DNA of 6,584 bases from Candidatus Hydrogenedentota bacterium. Its GTDB lineage: Bacteria; Hydrogenedentota; Hydrogenedentia; Hydrogenedentales; SLHB01. The stretch is from positions 1 through 6,584 of the forward strand of contig SLSB01000316.1 of assembly GCA_007130675.1 (NCBI GenBank), read 5' to 3'. Below are positions 1 through 6,082 of the stretch, one piece after another (positions within the stretch are counted from its first letter, which is position 1; each line of letters starts with the position of its first letter). The position numbers and the translations under genes were made by a program. The notes below the pieces were generated by a model. That model was not told the DNA's origin and did not search any database. It saw only the letters and a list, made by a program, of their open reading frames with translations.

Positions 1-5
1 CCAGA

Positions 6-26
6 CGTCCGGCACAAGGCCGGACG
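6..26 (-). terminator. GC-rich hairpin downstream of the ccsA-like gene (possible terminator)
   Basis: An 8-bp perfect stem (6-13 paired with 19-26) closes a 5-base loop, about 72 bases beyond the stop codon of the ccsA-like gene. It could end the cytochrome c maturation transcript. No T-run follows on the minus strand in the few bases visible, so it is not a classical intrinsic terminator. It could instead be a short intergenic repeat hairpin. The window edge prevents seeing more. Confidence 0.3.
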
Positions 27-98
27 CTGCATTTCCGCGGGGGTAACGTGCGTCTTTGAGCTATCCCGAGGCCTCTGATACCTACTTCGCGCGTGGCG

Positions 99-2144
99 TT
101 ACGGCAGGGTTTCGGTCTTGGCACTCGATTCGGCAGGGGCGAGGTAACCGTTGTCGCGCAACCAGACAAATCCGCCGAGGAAAACCACGATCGTCTCGAC
201 AACGTAGAAGGTCAGTAGCGCGCCGAAAATGCCGGTGGTGAATCCGTAACTGTGCAGACCAACCCCGAGCAGATTGACGCCCCACCACGCAAACGCCACG
301 ACCATGCCGCACACGACCACGCCCACGTTAAACCCGAGGCCCCTGATGTATCCCCCGAGACGCGCGTGCAACAAGATAAGCATCCACAGCACGATCATAA
401 GCGCGCCGTTCTCCTTGGGGTCCCAACCCCAGAAACGGCCCCAGCTTTCGTTGGCCCAGATGCCGCCGACCACGGTCCCGATGATGGCAAAGACCAGACC
501 GAATGCGGTCGCCCCGTAGGCCATGCGGTAGATGCTGGCGTAAAAATCATCGTCGTTGATTCGGATACGCAGGGTCTTGCCAAGGATGTACACATGCCCG
601 ATGGCCGACGCAAACAGCGCCGCACCGTAGCCCATGACAATCGTGGTCACATGGCTGGCCAGCCAGAAGTTGGAATCAAGCACGGCCACGAGGCTGGGCA
701 TGGTGTCGACGCCCTCCTTGACCTCGTAGCGGTTGGCCAGAAACATGCCCGCTGCCCCGAGCAGCGCGCCCAGGGCCACGGCGACCCGGCGGCGATTCAT
801 CAATTCAATCGCAATGGCAAGGGCCACGCTTACCGCCGTGGTGAACAGAATCGTTTCGTATAAGGTCGTGACCGGCGGACGGCCGCGGATGATCGAGCGC
901 ATGGTGATGCCGATAGCCAGGAGCAGCGTAGGCGCCATGAGCGCGTAGGGCGCGGCTGTGGTCAAACGCCGCCAGTCGGGTTTCAGCCACGTCAGCGACA
1001 CGAGCAGGAAACACACAATAAACAGGGGGAAACTTCGCCCGATGAATTGATAACGATAATACGCAATTTCTTGCGGGATTTTGCGGTACTCACCCCTTTC
1101 GACGGCGAGGCCGACAATGGTTCCATGCAATTCCTCGAGGGTTTGCCGAAACGCGGGGCGGTCATCGCGCAAGTCTGCGAGCCGCTCGAGCTTGGCCACG
1201 AGTTCGATGTGCGCCTCGGGAAGCTCCTCGGCCATAAACGCTTCGGCGATGATGTCGCCGGGCGAGAGCCACAGGTTTTCTTCACCCCTCTGCGTAGGCG
1301 GCAACAGCGCAATGGCTTTCGCGGCGGAAGCGTAGTGGTCCGCGTGGCCGAGCAGTTCGCGCAGGGCATCGAGTTCCGCCTCGCGCCGTTCAGCACTCAT
1401 GTCGCCCTCGCCCGGCACGCTGAGCGCATGGATCACCGCGGCGATCAGCGGCGCACGCCGCAGAATATCGCTGTACGCGGTCTGCCCTTCCTCGGTGAAC
1501 ATGAGGCGCAAACCCTCGGTCGCCCGGGTCGGGTACTCTTCGCGGGCAAAATCGAAGAAAGACAGCAGCGACTCGTAGTCGGCCACATTATGCGCGAGAT
1601 GGATTAGCTGGCGCTGAAGGCCCGTCAACTCGCGTTCAGGCCGTTCCATATACTGATCCGCAAGCTGGTAGAGCTTGTCGCGGCCCGGCAGCAACTCGAG
1701 ATACGAGTAGCGGTCGCGCTTGCGTTTGCCCTCATGCGGCACCCCGATAGCATCGGCCAGTTCGTCCGATTGCAGCAGAAACACGGGGTACGAGGCAGCG
1801 GCACGCGGATAAAACAGTGTATCCATGAGCCATTCGACCGGGCCCAGTTCGGGATGCGAGAGTCCCATGAGCATGCGCTCGACGCGGTTGTCGCCGGGAC
1901 GCTCGGGTCCGCGCCACGAGCGCATCCCCCGGAGATTGAGCAGTTTGAACGCCGCCACGGTCGACATGGGCTTGATGCGGCCGCCCTCTTGCACGGGCAG
2001 CGAAGCGAATAGCGCCAAAGTCTCCCGATCCCACCGCTCGGGCGGGTCGTGGGGCGCCAGAGGCGGGTGTTGGGCAAATGCGCTCACCGCGACGGCCAGG
2101 CTAAGCGCCAGAAGTATCATTTGGGTGTGCCGTGGCTTCATCAT
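99..2144 (-). CDS. ccsA: Cytochrome c biogenesis protein CcsA/ResC with long N-terminal extracytoplasmic domain
   Basis: This 681-residue membrane protein is the heme-handling half of the System II (Ccs/Res) cytochrome c maturation machine. With ResB it is thought to move heme across the membrane and attach it to apocytochrome CXXCH motifs outside. Residues 1-24 look like a cleavable signal peptide (ending SAFA). Residues 25 to about 365 form a mostly hydrophilic domain that begins with a VQEGGRIKPMST stretch (51-62), a motif I associate with long CcsA fusions. Residues 370-665 hold about eight hydrophobic segments. The diagnostic tryptophan-rich WWD motif lies at 563-577 (W563, W568, W572, W574, then DPKE). 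Candidate heme-ligand histidines are H498 before it and H631 (GLHSYG) after it, with H593 between. The core family is typically about 250-400 residues, so the extra N-terminal half is notable. Its ATG overlaps the resB stop by ATGA (2144-2141), and a weak AGAG lies 7 bases upstream. Family assignment is secure; the role of the N-terminal domain is unknown. Confidence 0.94.
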   Translation of the reverse strand: MMKPRHTQMILLALSLAVAVSAFAQHPPLAPHDPPERWDRETLALFASLPVQEGGRIKPMSTVAAFKLLNLRGMRSWRGPERPGDNRVERMLMGLSHPELGPVEWLMDTLFYPRAAASYPVFLLQSDELADAIGVPHEGKRKRDRYSYLELLPGRDKLYQLADQYMERPERELTGLQRQLIHLAHNVADYESLLSFFDFAREEYPTRATEGLRLMFTEEGQTAYSDILRRAPLIAAVIHALSVPGEGDMSAERREAELDALRELLGHADHYASAAKAIALLPPTQRGEENLWLSPGDIIAEAFMAEELPEAHIELVAKLERLADLRDDRPAFRQTLEELHGTIVGLAVERGEYRKIPQEIAYYRYQFIGRSFPLFIVCFLLVSLTWLKPDWRRLTTAAPYALMAPTLLLAIGITMRSIIRGRPPVTTLYETILFTTAVSVALAIAIELMNRRRVAVALGALLGAAGMFLANRYEVKEGVDTMPSLVAVLDSNFWLASHVTTIVMGYGAALFASAIGHVYILGKTLRIRINDDDFYASIYRMAYGATAFGLVFAIIGTVVGGIWANESWGRFWGWDPKENGALMIVLWMLILLHARLGGYIRGLGFNVGVVVCGMVVAFAWWGVNLLGVGLHSYGFTTGIFGALLTFYVVETIVVFLGGFVWLRDNGYLAPAESSAKTETLP

Positions 2145-3307
2145 GCGTCATCTCTGCTTTGTTCGCGCAAATACACCACAAGTTTTCGCGTGAAATGCAC
2201 GGCCAATCCAAGGGTCATCACAATCGTGGCGTACAGCGGCCACTGATCAGCCGGATTGTTCACGACCGCGAACACCGAAAACAGCGGCTCGCCCGGTCCG
2301 GCATCGAGTGGTCCCCACGAGGCCTGGTATAAGGTGTAGCCGCGGTGGCGCAACGGTGCGTTCATGCTGATCGTCATCGCATGTTCTATGCCGTTCTCGA
2401 TCTTGCGCACCTCGCTCTCGTATTTCCTGGGCATGCGCGTGCCGGGATGGACCTCGTGCGTGAAATTGTCCAGCGCCACGGTAAACGGCATCTGAAACCG
2501 CCGCTTGCGCAGATCCACCACCCACAACGCTTCATCGAGCTCGAGCGTCAGCGGATGTTGCGAGAAACCCCAGAGTATCCCTTCGATGGGCTCGCCGTCT
2601 TCGGGCTGGATGCGCACATACGCGCCCGCCGCATTGCGCTCGGCCTGTGTTTCGGGCGGCATGGAAGCCAGCACAAACCCGTCCACCACTCGCCCGCCCG
2701 TCTGGTCCGCGGGGTCTGCCGGACGCGGCATGCTGTTGCGGTAGACCGCATCGAGCGTGATGTCAAACGGCAGCGCGGGGTGGCGAAACGTCCGCGTGCC
2801 GCCGCCCATCAAGTCCATGAACCGGTCATCCGGGATAATGTACTCGGTATACGGCCCGGCCCCCGAAGCGTCGGCAATGGCGATCTCCCATTCGTAGTAG
2901 CTTTCGAACTCGCTGGACTGCTCTCCTTCGAAGAGGCGGAGGTTCCCGCTCACCGAGAACTCGTATTGCACCGCCGCGCCAACCACCAGCAACAGAATGC
3001 CGGCATGACAGACGAGAACTCCCCATTGGGAAGGGCGTTTGCCCGCGCGTACTATGCCGCCCAGCGTAAGATTCACCGCCAAGAGCGCCATTACCAAATA
3101 AGCCCCCGGCAGCGGCACGGGTATCACGCCGAAAAGCTCGTGAATCAGAAAGACCGACTCAAAATATTTCTTCTGTACGTCGTAGATGCCGGTGTTGATC
3201 TGCTCGAGGGTCCCCAGAAATGTCAGCAGGAACAGCAGCAGAAACAAGATGCACGACAGTCCGTACGACGACAAGAACCGGTAGAGATTGCCCAGGTAAT
3301 GCTTCAT
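2141..3307 (-). CDS. resB: ResB/Ccs1-like cytochrome c biogenesis protein
   Basis: This 388-residue protein is the ResB (Ccs1) partner of CcsA in System II cytochrome c maturation, a membrane protein thought to help deliver heme and hold the apocytochrome on the outer face. The topology is the family's: membrane segments near residues 17-36, 66-86 and 95-113, a large extracytoplasmic domain from about 115 to 355, and a final segment near 357-378. Family-like stretches include LGTLEQINTGIYDVQKKYF (31-49) and the segment 274-331 near the last helix. H101 in the third helix and H371 in the fourth sit where heme-ligand histidines occur in ResB proteins. I chose the ATG at 3307 because it forms an exact ATGA overlap with the upstream stop. 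An in-frame ATG at 3328 would add seven residues but has no visible ribosome site. The 3' end overlaps ccsA by ATGA, so the three genes are probably coupled. Confidence 0.92.
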   Translation of the reverse strand: MKHYLGNLYRFLSSYGLSCILFLLLFLLTFLGTLEQINTGIYDVQKKYFESVFLIHELFGVIPVPLPGAYLVMALLAVNLTLGGIVRAGKRPSQWGVLVCHAGILLLVVGAAVQYEFSVSGNLRLFEGEQSSEFESYYEWEIAIADASGAGPYTEYIIPDDRFMDLMGGGTRTFRHPALPFDITLDAVYRNSMPRPADPADQTGGRVVDGFVLASMPPETQAERNAAGAYVRIQPEDGEPIEGILWGFSQHPLTLELDEALWVVDLRKRRFQMPFTVALDNFTHEVHPGTRMPRKYESEVRKIENGIEHAMTISMNAPLRHRGYTLYQASWGPLDAGPGEPLFSVFAVVNNPADQWPLYATIVMTLGLAVHFTRKLVVYLREQSRDDA

Positions 3308-3975
3308 TGACTCGAGGGTTCGCTCCATGTAAGAGACTGGCTGAAAGCGAGAAAATTATCCCGCTGAGCTTCCACGGCCGCGGCAGGGCCGGTCATTTTC
3401 ACAAACACGCTGAATTGCTCGATGGGGCATATCAGGCCGAGCATGAGCGCGTCCTCGATGGGTTCGCCCGGCTGACCCATGAACGTCCCCCGTATTTCGA
3501 CCCACCGCGACGGCTGCCCGAGCACGGGGATAACCGGAAGGGCCGCCACCTGCTCCTCGGTAAGCGGGTCCTGGCCCATCTGCATCCGCCACCGGTTGAT
3601 GTTGGCGGTGATGCCGCCGCCGGACTGCCCCAGCACCGCAACAAAGCATTCCACCTCGTCGTTCGGCCCCGCGGTGAAAGTGACTACACGCATGGGACGG
3701 TCCGGTGCTTGTTCCCAGCCCTCGGGGACGGCCCACGTAAACGGCAATTCAGGCGCGCCAGTGCCGGGAGGCATCTGCGCCGCGGGACCGGGCGCCGGCC
3801 GGTGCTCGTACCCGAACCGCTGCGCGCTTGAGGCTTCCGGAGCGGGTTGCTTTGCTAACGTTTGCACGGTCCGGCTGTCTTCAATCTCAGCCACAGGACC
3901 TTCGCCACGACAAGAGACGAACATCACTGCCAGCATGCCCGGTATCAGGATTCGGGCCGTGTTTCGCATGTTCAT
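3304..3975 (-). CDS. Predicted lipoprotein of unknown function, first gene of the cytochrome c maturation operon
   Basis: I do not recognise a named family. The 223-residue product starts with a short basic region and a hydrophobic stretch (about 8-21) followed by C22 in MFVSC, an acceptable but non-ideal lipobox, so it is probably lipid-anchored outside the inner membrane. Residues 23-77 are a proline/alanine-rich low-complexity linker. A compact domain then runs from about 78 to 217, beginning LPFTWAVPEGWEQAP and ending in an amphipathic stretch VEAQRDNFLAFSQSL. That pattern (an early 'P-GW' strand and a closing helix before 'SL') reminds me of Mog1/PsbP-like folds, which is inference only. 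C110 and C183 are the only cysteines in the domain. A weak GGA lies 8 bases before the ATG at 3975; a second in-frame ATG is at 3969. The stop overlaps the resB start by ATGA, so it is very likely co-translated with the heme-lyase genes and may assist them. Confidence 0.85.
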   Translation of the reverse strand: MNMRNTARILIPGMLAVMFVSCRGEGPVAEIEDSRTVQTLAKQPAPEASSAQRFGYEHRPAPGPAAQMPPGTGAPELPFTWAVPEGWEQAPDRPMRVVTFTAGPNDEVECFVAVLGQSGGGITANINRWRMQMGQDPLTEEQVAALPVIPVLGQPSRWVEIRGTFMGQPGEPIEDALMLGLICPIEQFSVFVKMTGPAAAVEAQRDNFLAFSQSLTWSEPSSQ

Positions 3976-4093
3976 AACATTGTTCCAGGAACGGGTTATA
4001 ACACTTCGCAGCCAACCTCGAAGGATACGTAGCCTACCCGCTTAATAGAGTACAAATCAAACCCTCGACAGAATGAAACGTCTTTGGAAAGCG

Positions 4094-4099
4094 ATTATA
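4094..4099 (-). promoter_or_regulatory. Candidate -10 box for the lipoprotein-resB-ccsA operon
   Basis: In the 172-base gap between acpS and the lipoprotein gene, the minus strand carries a perfect TATAAT about 120 bases upstream of the lipoprotein start. No good -35 hexamer sits 16-18 bases upstream of it, so support is limited. A second, weaker TATAAC lies at 4000-3995, close to the start codon. If neither works, the operon could be transcribed through from acpS, which is on the same strand. Confidence 0.25.
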
Positions 4100-4147
4100 T
4101 GCCCGTCGAGCTGGTTCCGCCGGCGGTGGCGCGGCACTTAGCCACAA

Positions 4148-4531
4148 TCAGGGCGGAAACGCCTGTGCGTTTTCGATAATGACCACAGCGGTGGCGTAAG
4201 TTGTTGTATGCGAAAGCGATACATGTACCCGTGCGCCCTCGGGCACAAGATCGCGCACGGACGGACCCAGCCGGAATTCCGGCTTGCCACCGTCGTTATT
4301 GATCACTTCGAGCTCGGCAAGGTTCCATTCGGTGCGGATCCCCGTACCCAGCGCCTTGGCGAAGGCCTCCTTCGCGGCCCAGCGCGCGGCCAGCGTTTGC
4401 ACGCGGCGTTTGGGCCGTTCATCGGCGTAGGCCCGCTCCGCCTCGCTGAATACGCGTAACAGCCACCCCCGCTCGAGGCGCCGTTCCAGCTCCGCAACCT
4501 CCACAATATCCGTGCCAATCCCGAGAATCAT
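4148..4531 (-). CDS. acpS: Holo-[acyl-carrier-protein] synthase (AcpS)
   Basis: AcpS transfers the 4'-phosphopantetheine arm of coenzyme A to a serine of acyl carrier protein, activating it for fatty acid synthesis in the cytoplasm. At 127 residues it has the normal AcpS length. The hallmark motifs are all present and in order: GIGTDIVEV at 4-12 with the metal-binding D8, FSEAERAYA at 28-36, ARWAAKEAFAKALGTG at 49-64 with catalytic/metal-binding E55, and VHVSLSHT at 102-109. A GGAG ribosome site (4544-4541) lies 9 bases before the ATG at 4531, which fixes the start. It is followed on the same strand, after 172 bases, by the cytochrome c maturation operon; no functional link is implied. Nothing suggests degradation. 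Confidence 0.96.
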   Translation of the reverse strand: MILGIGTDIVEVAELERRLERGWLLRVFSEAERAYADERPKRRVQTLAARWAAKEAFAKALGTGIRTEWNLAELEVINNDGGKPEFRLGPSVRDLVPEGARVHVSLSHTTTYATAVVIIENAQAFPP

Positions 4532-4540
4532 GTTGAGGAT

Positions 4541-4544
4541 CTCC
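4541..4544 (-). promoter_or_regulatory. Ribosome binding site of acpS
   Basis: GGAG on the minus strand, 9 bases upstream of the acpS ATG. It supports the start giving a product that begins MILGIGTDIVEV. Confidence 0.6.
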
Positions 4545-4695
4545 AGTTGTCGTCCGCGCCCTTAATCCCCCCAAAAACTACTTCGAACATGCCCATCATG
4601 TTATCGTCCGGTCTTACATGCGCCTATGCCTGTCGGCAATCTCACACATCGCACATATCTAACGAGTGTTTCTGGAACAACGCGGCATTTTTTCC

Positions 4696-4931
4696 AAAGT
4701 GCCGAAGGCACGCCATACACTAGCCCCGGGTGTAAACCCGGGGAAAACCCGGGGAGTGCACATCCACACAAGTGCAGTCCCGGAGGGACGGCATAAACGG
4801 ATTCATTGCCAAGATTACAAGGCTCATAACAAACACTATTCTGCCGTCCCTTTGGGACTCAGGTTCGTATATAGACACGCAATCCCCGGGTTGCCACCCG
4901 GGGCTACTTTCTATCGTGCCTGCGGCACTTT
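4696..4931. repeat. Composite inverted repeat made of six nested hairpins (REP/MITE-like)
   Basis: Two arms of roughly 100 bases face each other around a 48-base unpaired centre (4794-4841). Each arm has the same three hairpins in mirror order. Outer: GTGCC/GGCAC with a 3-base loop (4699-4711 and 4916-4928). Middle: CCCCGGGT/ACCCGGGG with a 4-base loop (4724-4743 and 4884-4903). Inner: GTCCC/GGGAC with a 3-base loop (4777-4789 and 4846-4858), extended by a matching GGCA/TGCC (4790-4793 and 4842-4845). Outer and middle hairpins are exactly symmetrical about one centre; the inner pair is offset by 8 bases, matching 8 net extra bases in the left arm, where an additional ACCCGGGG occurs at 4747-4754. 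The element sits in a gene-free divergent region. Short open frames through it are low-complexity translations of the repeat. It resembles REP/BIME or MITE-type dispersed elements; whether other copies exist cannot be seen here. Confidence 0.85.
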
Positions 4932-5064
4932 CAATCAAGAACATCAGCGGCCGGCCAGTCTTCTTGACCCGTTTTTTCAATGCTAATGATTACGATTAAG
5001 ACTGCCCTTGCCATTGAACCCACATAGAATACTGGTTTTTCTTGAAAGATTCACGATTTGACAT
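4932..5064. other. Gene-free intergenic stretch between the two repeat structures
   Basis: This AT-richer stretch has no convincing coding frame on either strand and no RNA gene I recognise. A TTGACA hexamer at 5058-5063 has no matching -10 box 16-18 bases downstream. It is part of the 757-base gap between the divergent genes acpS and the LolA-like gene. Confidence 0.5.
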
Positions 5065-5134
5065 AGCCACAGAAAGCACAAAAGTCGCAGCAAATGTGAC
5101 GAATCCTTTTGTGAATTTTGTGCCTTCTTTGGCC
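5065..5134. repeat. Imperfect inverted repeat, unrelated to the neighbouring composite element
   Basis: An arm starting GCCACAGAAAGCACAAAA (5066-5083) is mirrored by TTTTGTGCCTTCTTTGGC (5116-5133), with pairs in register around a single centre, including an uninterrupted GCACAAAA/TTTTGTGC block. The arms continue inward with weaker matches around a roughly 20-base centre. I recall similar CCACAGA...GCACAAA...TTTGTGCC sequences as dispersed intergenic repeats in environmental bacterial genomes, but cannot verify that here. It lies about 155 bases upstream of the LolA-like gene and could be a decayed mobile repeat or, if transcribed, a hairpin. Confidence 0.6.
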
Positions 5135-5135
5135 A

Positions 5136-5276
5136 CTTGCCAACGCCTTGCGCTCAAGCGCCTGCGTTTGCGCCGAGAGAGACAGCCACAAGATCGCGTC
5201 CATTTCTGATTTAACGTACCAAACATTGGCGTAACCGAACATGATATGGCACACTAAGCATGAGAAACCGCACTGC
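5136..5276. other. Upstream region of the LolA-like gene, no gene recognised
   Basis: No supported gene is visible. A small GCGCT/AGCGC inverted repeat lies near 5150-5161. The promoter of the downstream secreted-protein gene should be in or before this stretch, but I find no convincing -35/-10 pair. Confidence 0.4.
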
Positions 5277-5282
5277 AAGGAG
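5277..5282 (+). promoter_or_regulatory. Strong ribosome binding site deciding the start of the LolA-like gene
   Basis: AAGGAG lies 6 bases upstream of the ATG at 5289. It selects this start over the in-frame ATG at 5241, which has no such site and would place 16 hydrophilic residues before the signal peptide. Confidence 0.75.
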
Positions 5283-5288
5283 TGTCCG

Positions 5289-6047
5289 ATGCCCATGAAG
5301 ATCCTGCTGGTATTGTTGCCGATCCTGTTTACGCTGCCCGCGTTTGCCCAGGCCCCCGCCCCGACGCCTCTCGAGATTGCCGAAAACCGCGTGATCAACG
5401 CATGGGAAGCCCTCGAGAGCGCGCAGGGGGTCCTCAATGTGGCCATCCAGCTCGAGATCGAAGGTATCGCCCTGCCGGTTCAGGGCGCGGGCCCGTTCGC
5501 CTACAGGAATCACAGAGGCAAACGGCTGTTGCGCATTGATTTGGATGGCAACATCAGCGCGCCGGCCATCAGCCCGACCGGCGCGCTTCCCGTCCAGTTT
5601 CAAGGCCTGTTCGACGGTGCCGTGGCCCACATGATGACGAATATGCTCTTCCAGACCACAGTCATGCGCCACAAACCCAAGGACGAGGACCTCGCCCTCG
5701 GCGGAGACGCCCTGTTCAAAGCGTTGCACGAGGACTGCGAGGTGCGGCTGCTGCCCGACCGCGAGGTGAACGGCGTTCCCTGTTACGTGTTCGAGGCGCG
5801 GGTGCGCGAACCTGGCGACGACCCCCTCGAACCAGTGAAATGGACCCTCTGTCTTGCCAAAGACTCGGGACTGCCTCTGCGCGCGCAGGGATTTGACCAT
5901 CGCGGACGCGAGATCTTCAGAGCGTTCATGACGGATGTCTCGTTGAACCCGCTGTTGAGCCTCTCGCGCTTCGAATTTGTCATCCCGCCGGGTGCCCGCG
6001 TCGTCGAGGGCGACGATTTCAGCCAGCTTATTCCCCTGCCGCGGTGA
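5289..6047 (+). CDS. Secreted protein with probable LolA/LppX-like fold
   Basis: The 252-residue product begins with a classical signal peptide (MPMK, a leucine-rich core, cleavage likely after AFA at residue 20), so it is exported. No lipobox is present. Residues about 45-130 contain short beta-type stretches, and residues about 148-240 read like the C-terminal half of outer-membrane lipoprotein-sorting proteins. There, a polypeptide 'NGVPCYVFEA' strand is followed by a 'KWTLCLAKDSGLPLRAQ' strand pair, then a 'DHRGREI' turn, and finally 'FEFVIPPGARVV'. This order is typical of LolA/LppX superfamily half-barrels, which bind lipids or lipoproteins, but the match is by pattern only and no ligand can be named. 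Cysteines at 150, 165 and 188 are unusual for the fold and might pair. The gene precedes a heparinase-like lipoprotein gene by 35 bases on the same strand, suggesting a shared transcript. Coding is supported by the ribosome site and signal peptide; function is uncertain. Confidence 0.87.
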   Translation: MPMKILLVLLPILFTLPAFAQAPAPTPLEIAENRVINAWEALESAQGVLNVAIQLEIEGIALPVQGAGPFAYRNHRGKRLLRIDLDGNISAPAISPTGALPVQFQGLFDGAVAHMMTNMLFQTTVMRHKPKDEDLALGGDALFKALHEDCEVRLLPDREVNGVPCYVFEARVREPGDDPLEPVKWTLCLAKDSGLPLRAQGFDHRGREIFRAFMTDVSLNPLLSLSRFEFVIPPGARVVEGDDFSQLIPLPR

Positions 6048-6082
6048 TTCGCGCGCGGCAGACGGGCCATGACAAGACGCCC

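Noticed and set aside
252..863. 203-codon plus-strand frame opposite ccsA, rich in His/Asp like a metal-binding protein
   Set aside because: The His/Asp richness comes from reading the complement of the membrane-protein codons; ccsA with its WWD motif is the real gene.
2345..3310. 321-codon plus-strand frame opposite resB
   Set aside because: Histidine/arginine-rich antisense product without any recognisable domain; resB on the other strand is unambiguous.
3220..3831. 203-codon plus-strand frame opposite the lipoprotein gene
   Set aside because: Antisense shadow spanning the 5' end of resB and most of the lipoprotein gene, with no domain.
4666..4999. Open frames of 75-106 codons on both strands across the composite hairpin element
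   Set aside because: They are translations of an inverted repeat, with no ribosome site, no recognisable domain and mirrored peptide fragments (such as SPGCHPGL-like stretches).
5058..5086. TTGACA hexamer as a -35 box
   Set aside because: The sequence 16-18 bases downstream has no -10-like hexamer, and the following bases belong to the inverted repeat.
4696..5134. CRISPR array
   Set aside because: The repeats are inverted hairpin pairs of different sequence, not regularly spaced direct repeats with unique spacers.
5211..5900. 229-codon minus-strand frame overlapping the secreted-protein gene
   Set aside because: It is antisense to a gene with a strong ribosome site and signal peptide, and its product shows no domain or signal; a GC-rich shadow frame.
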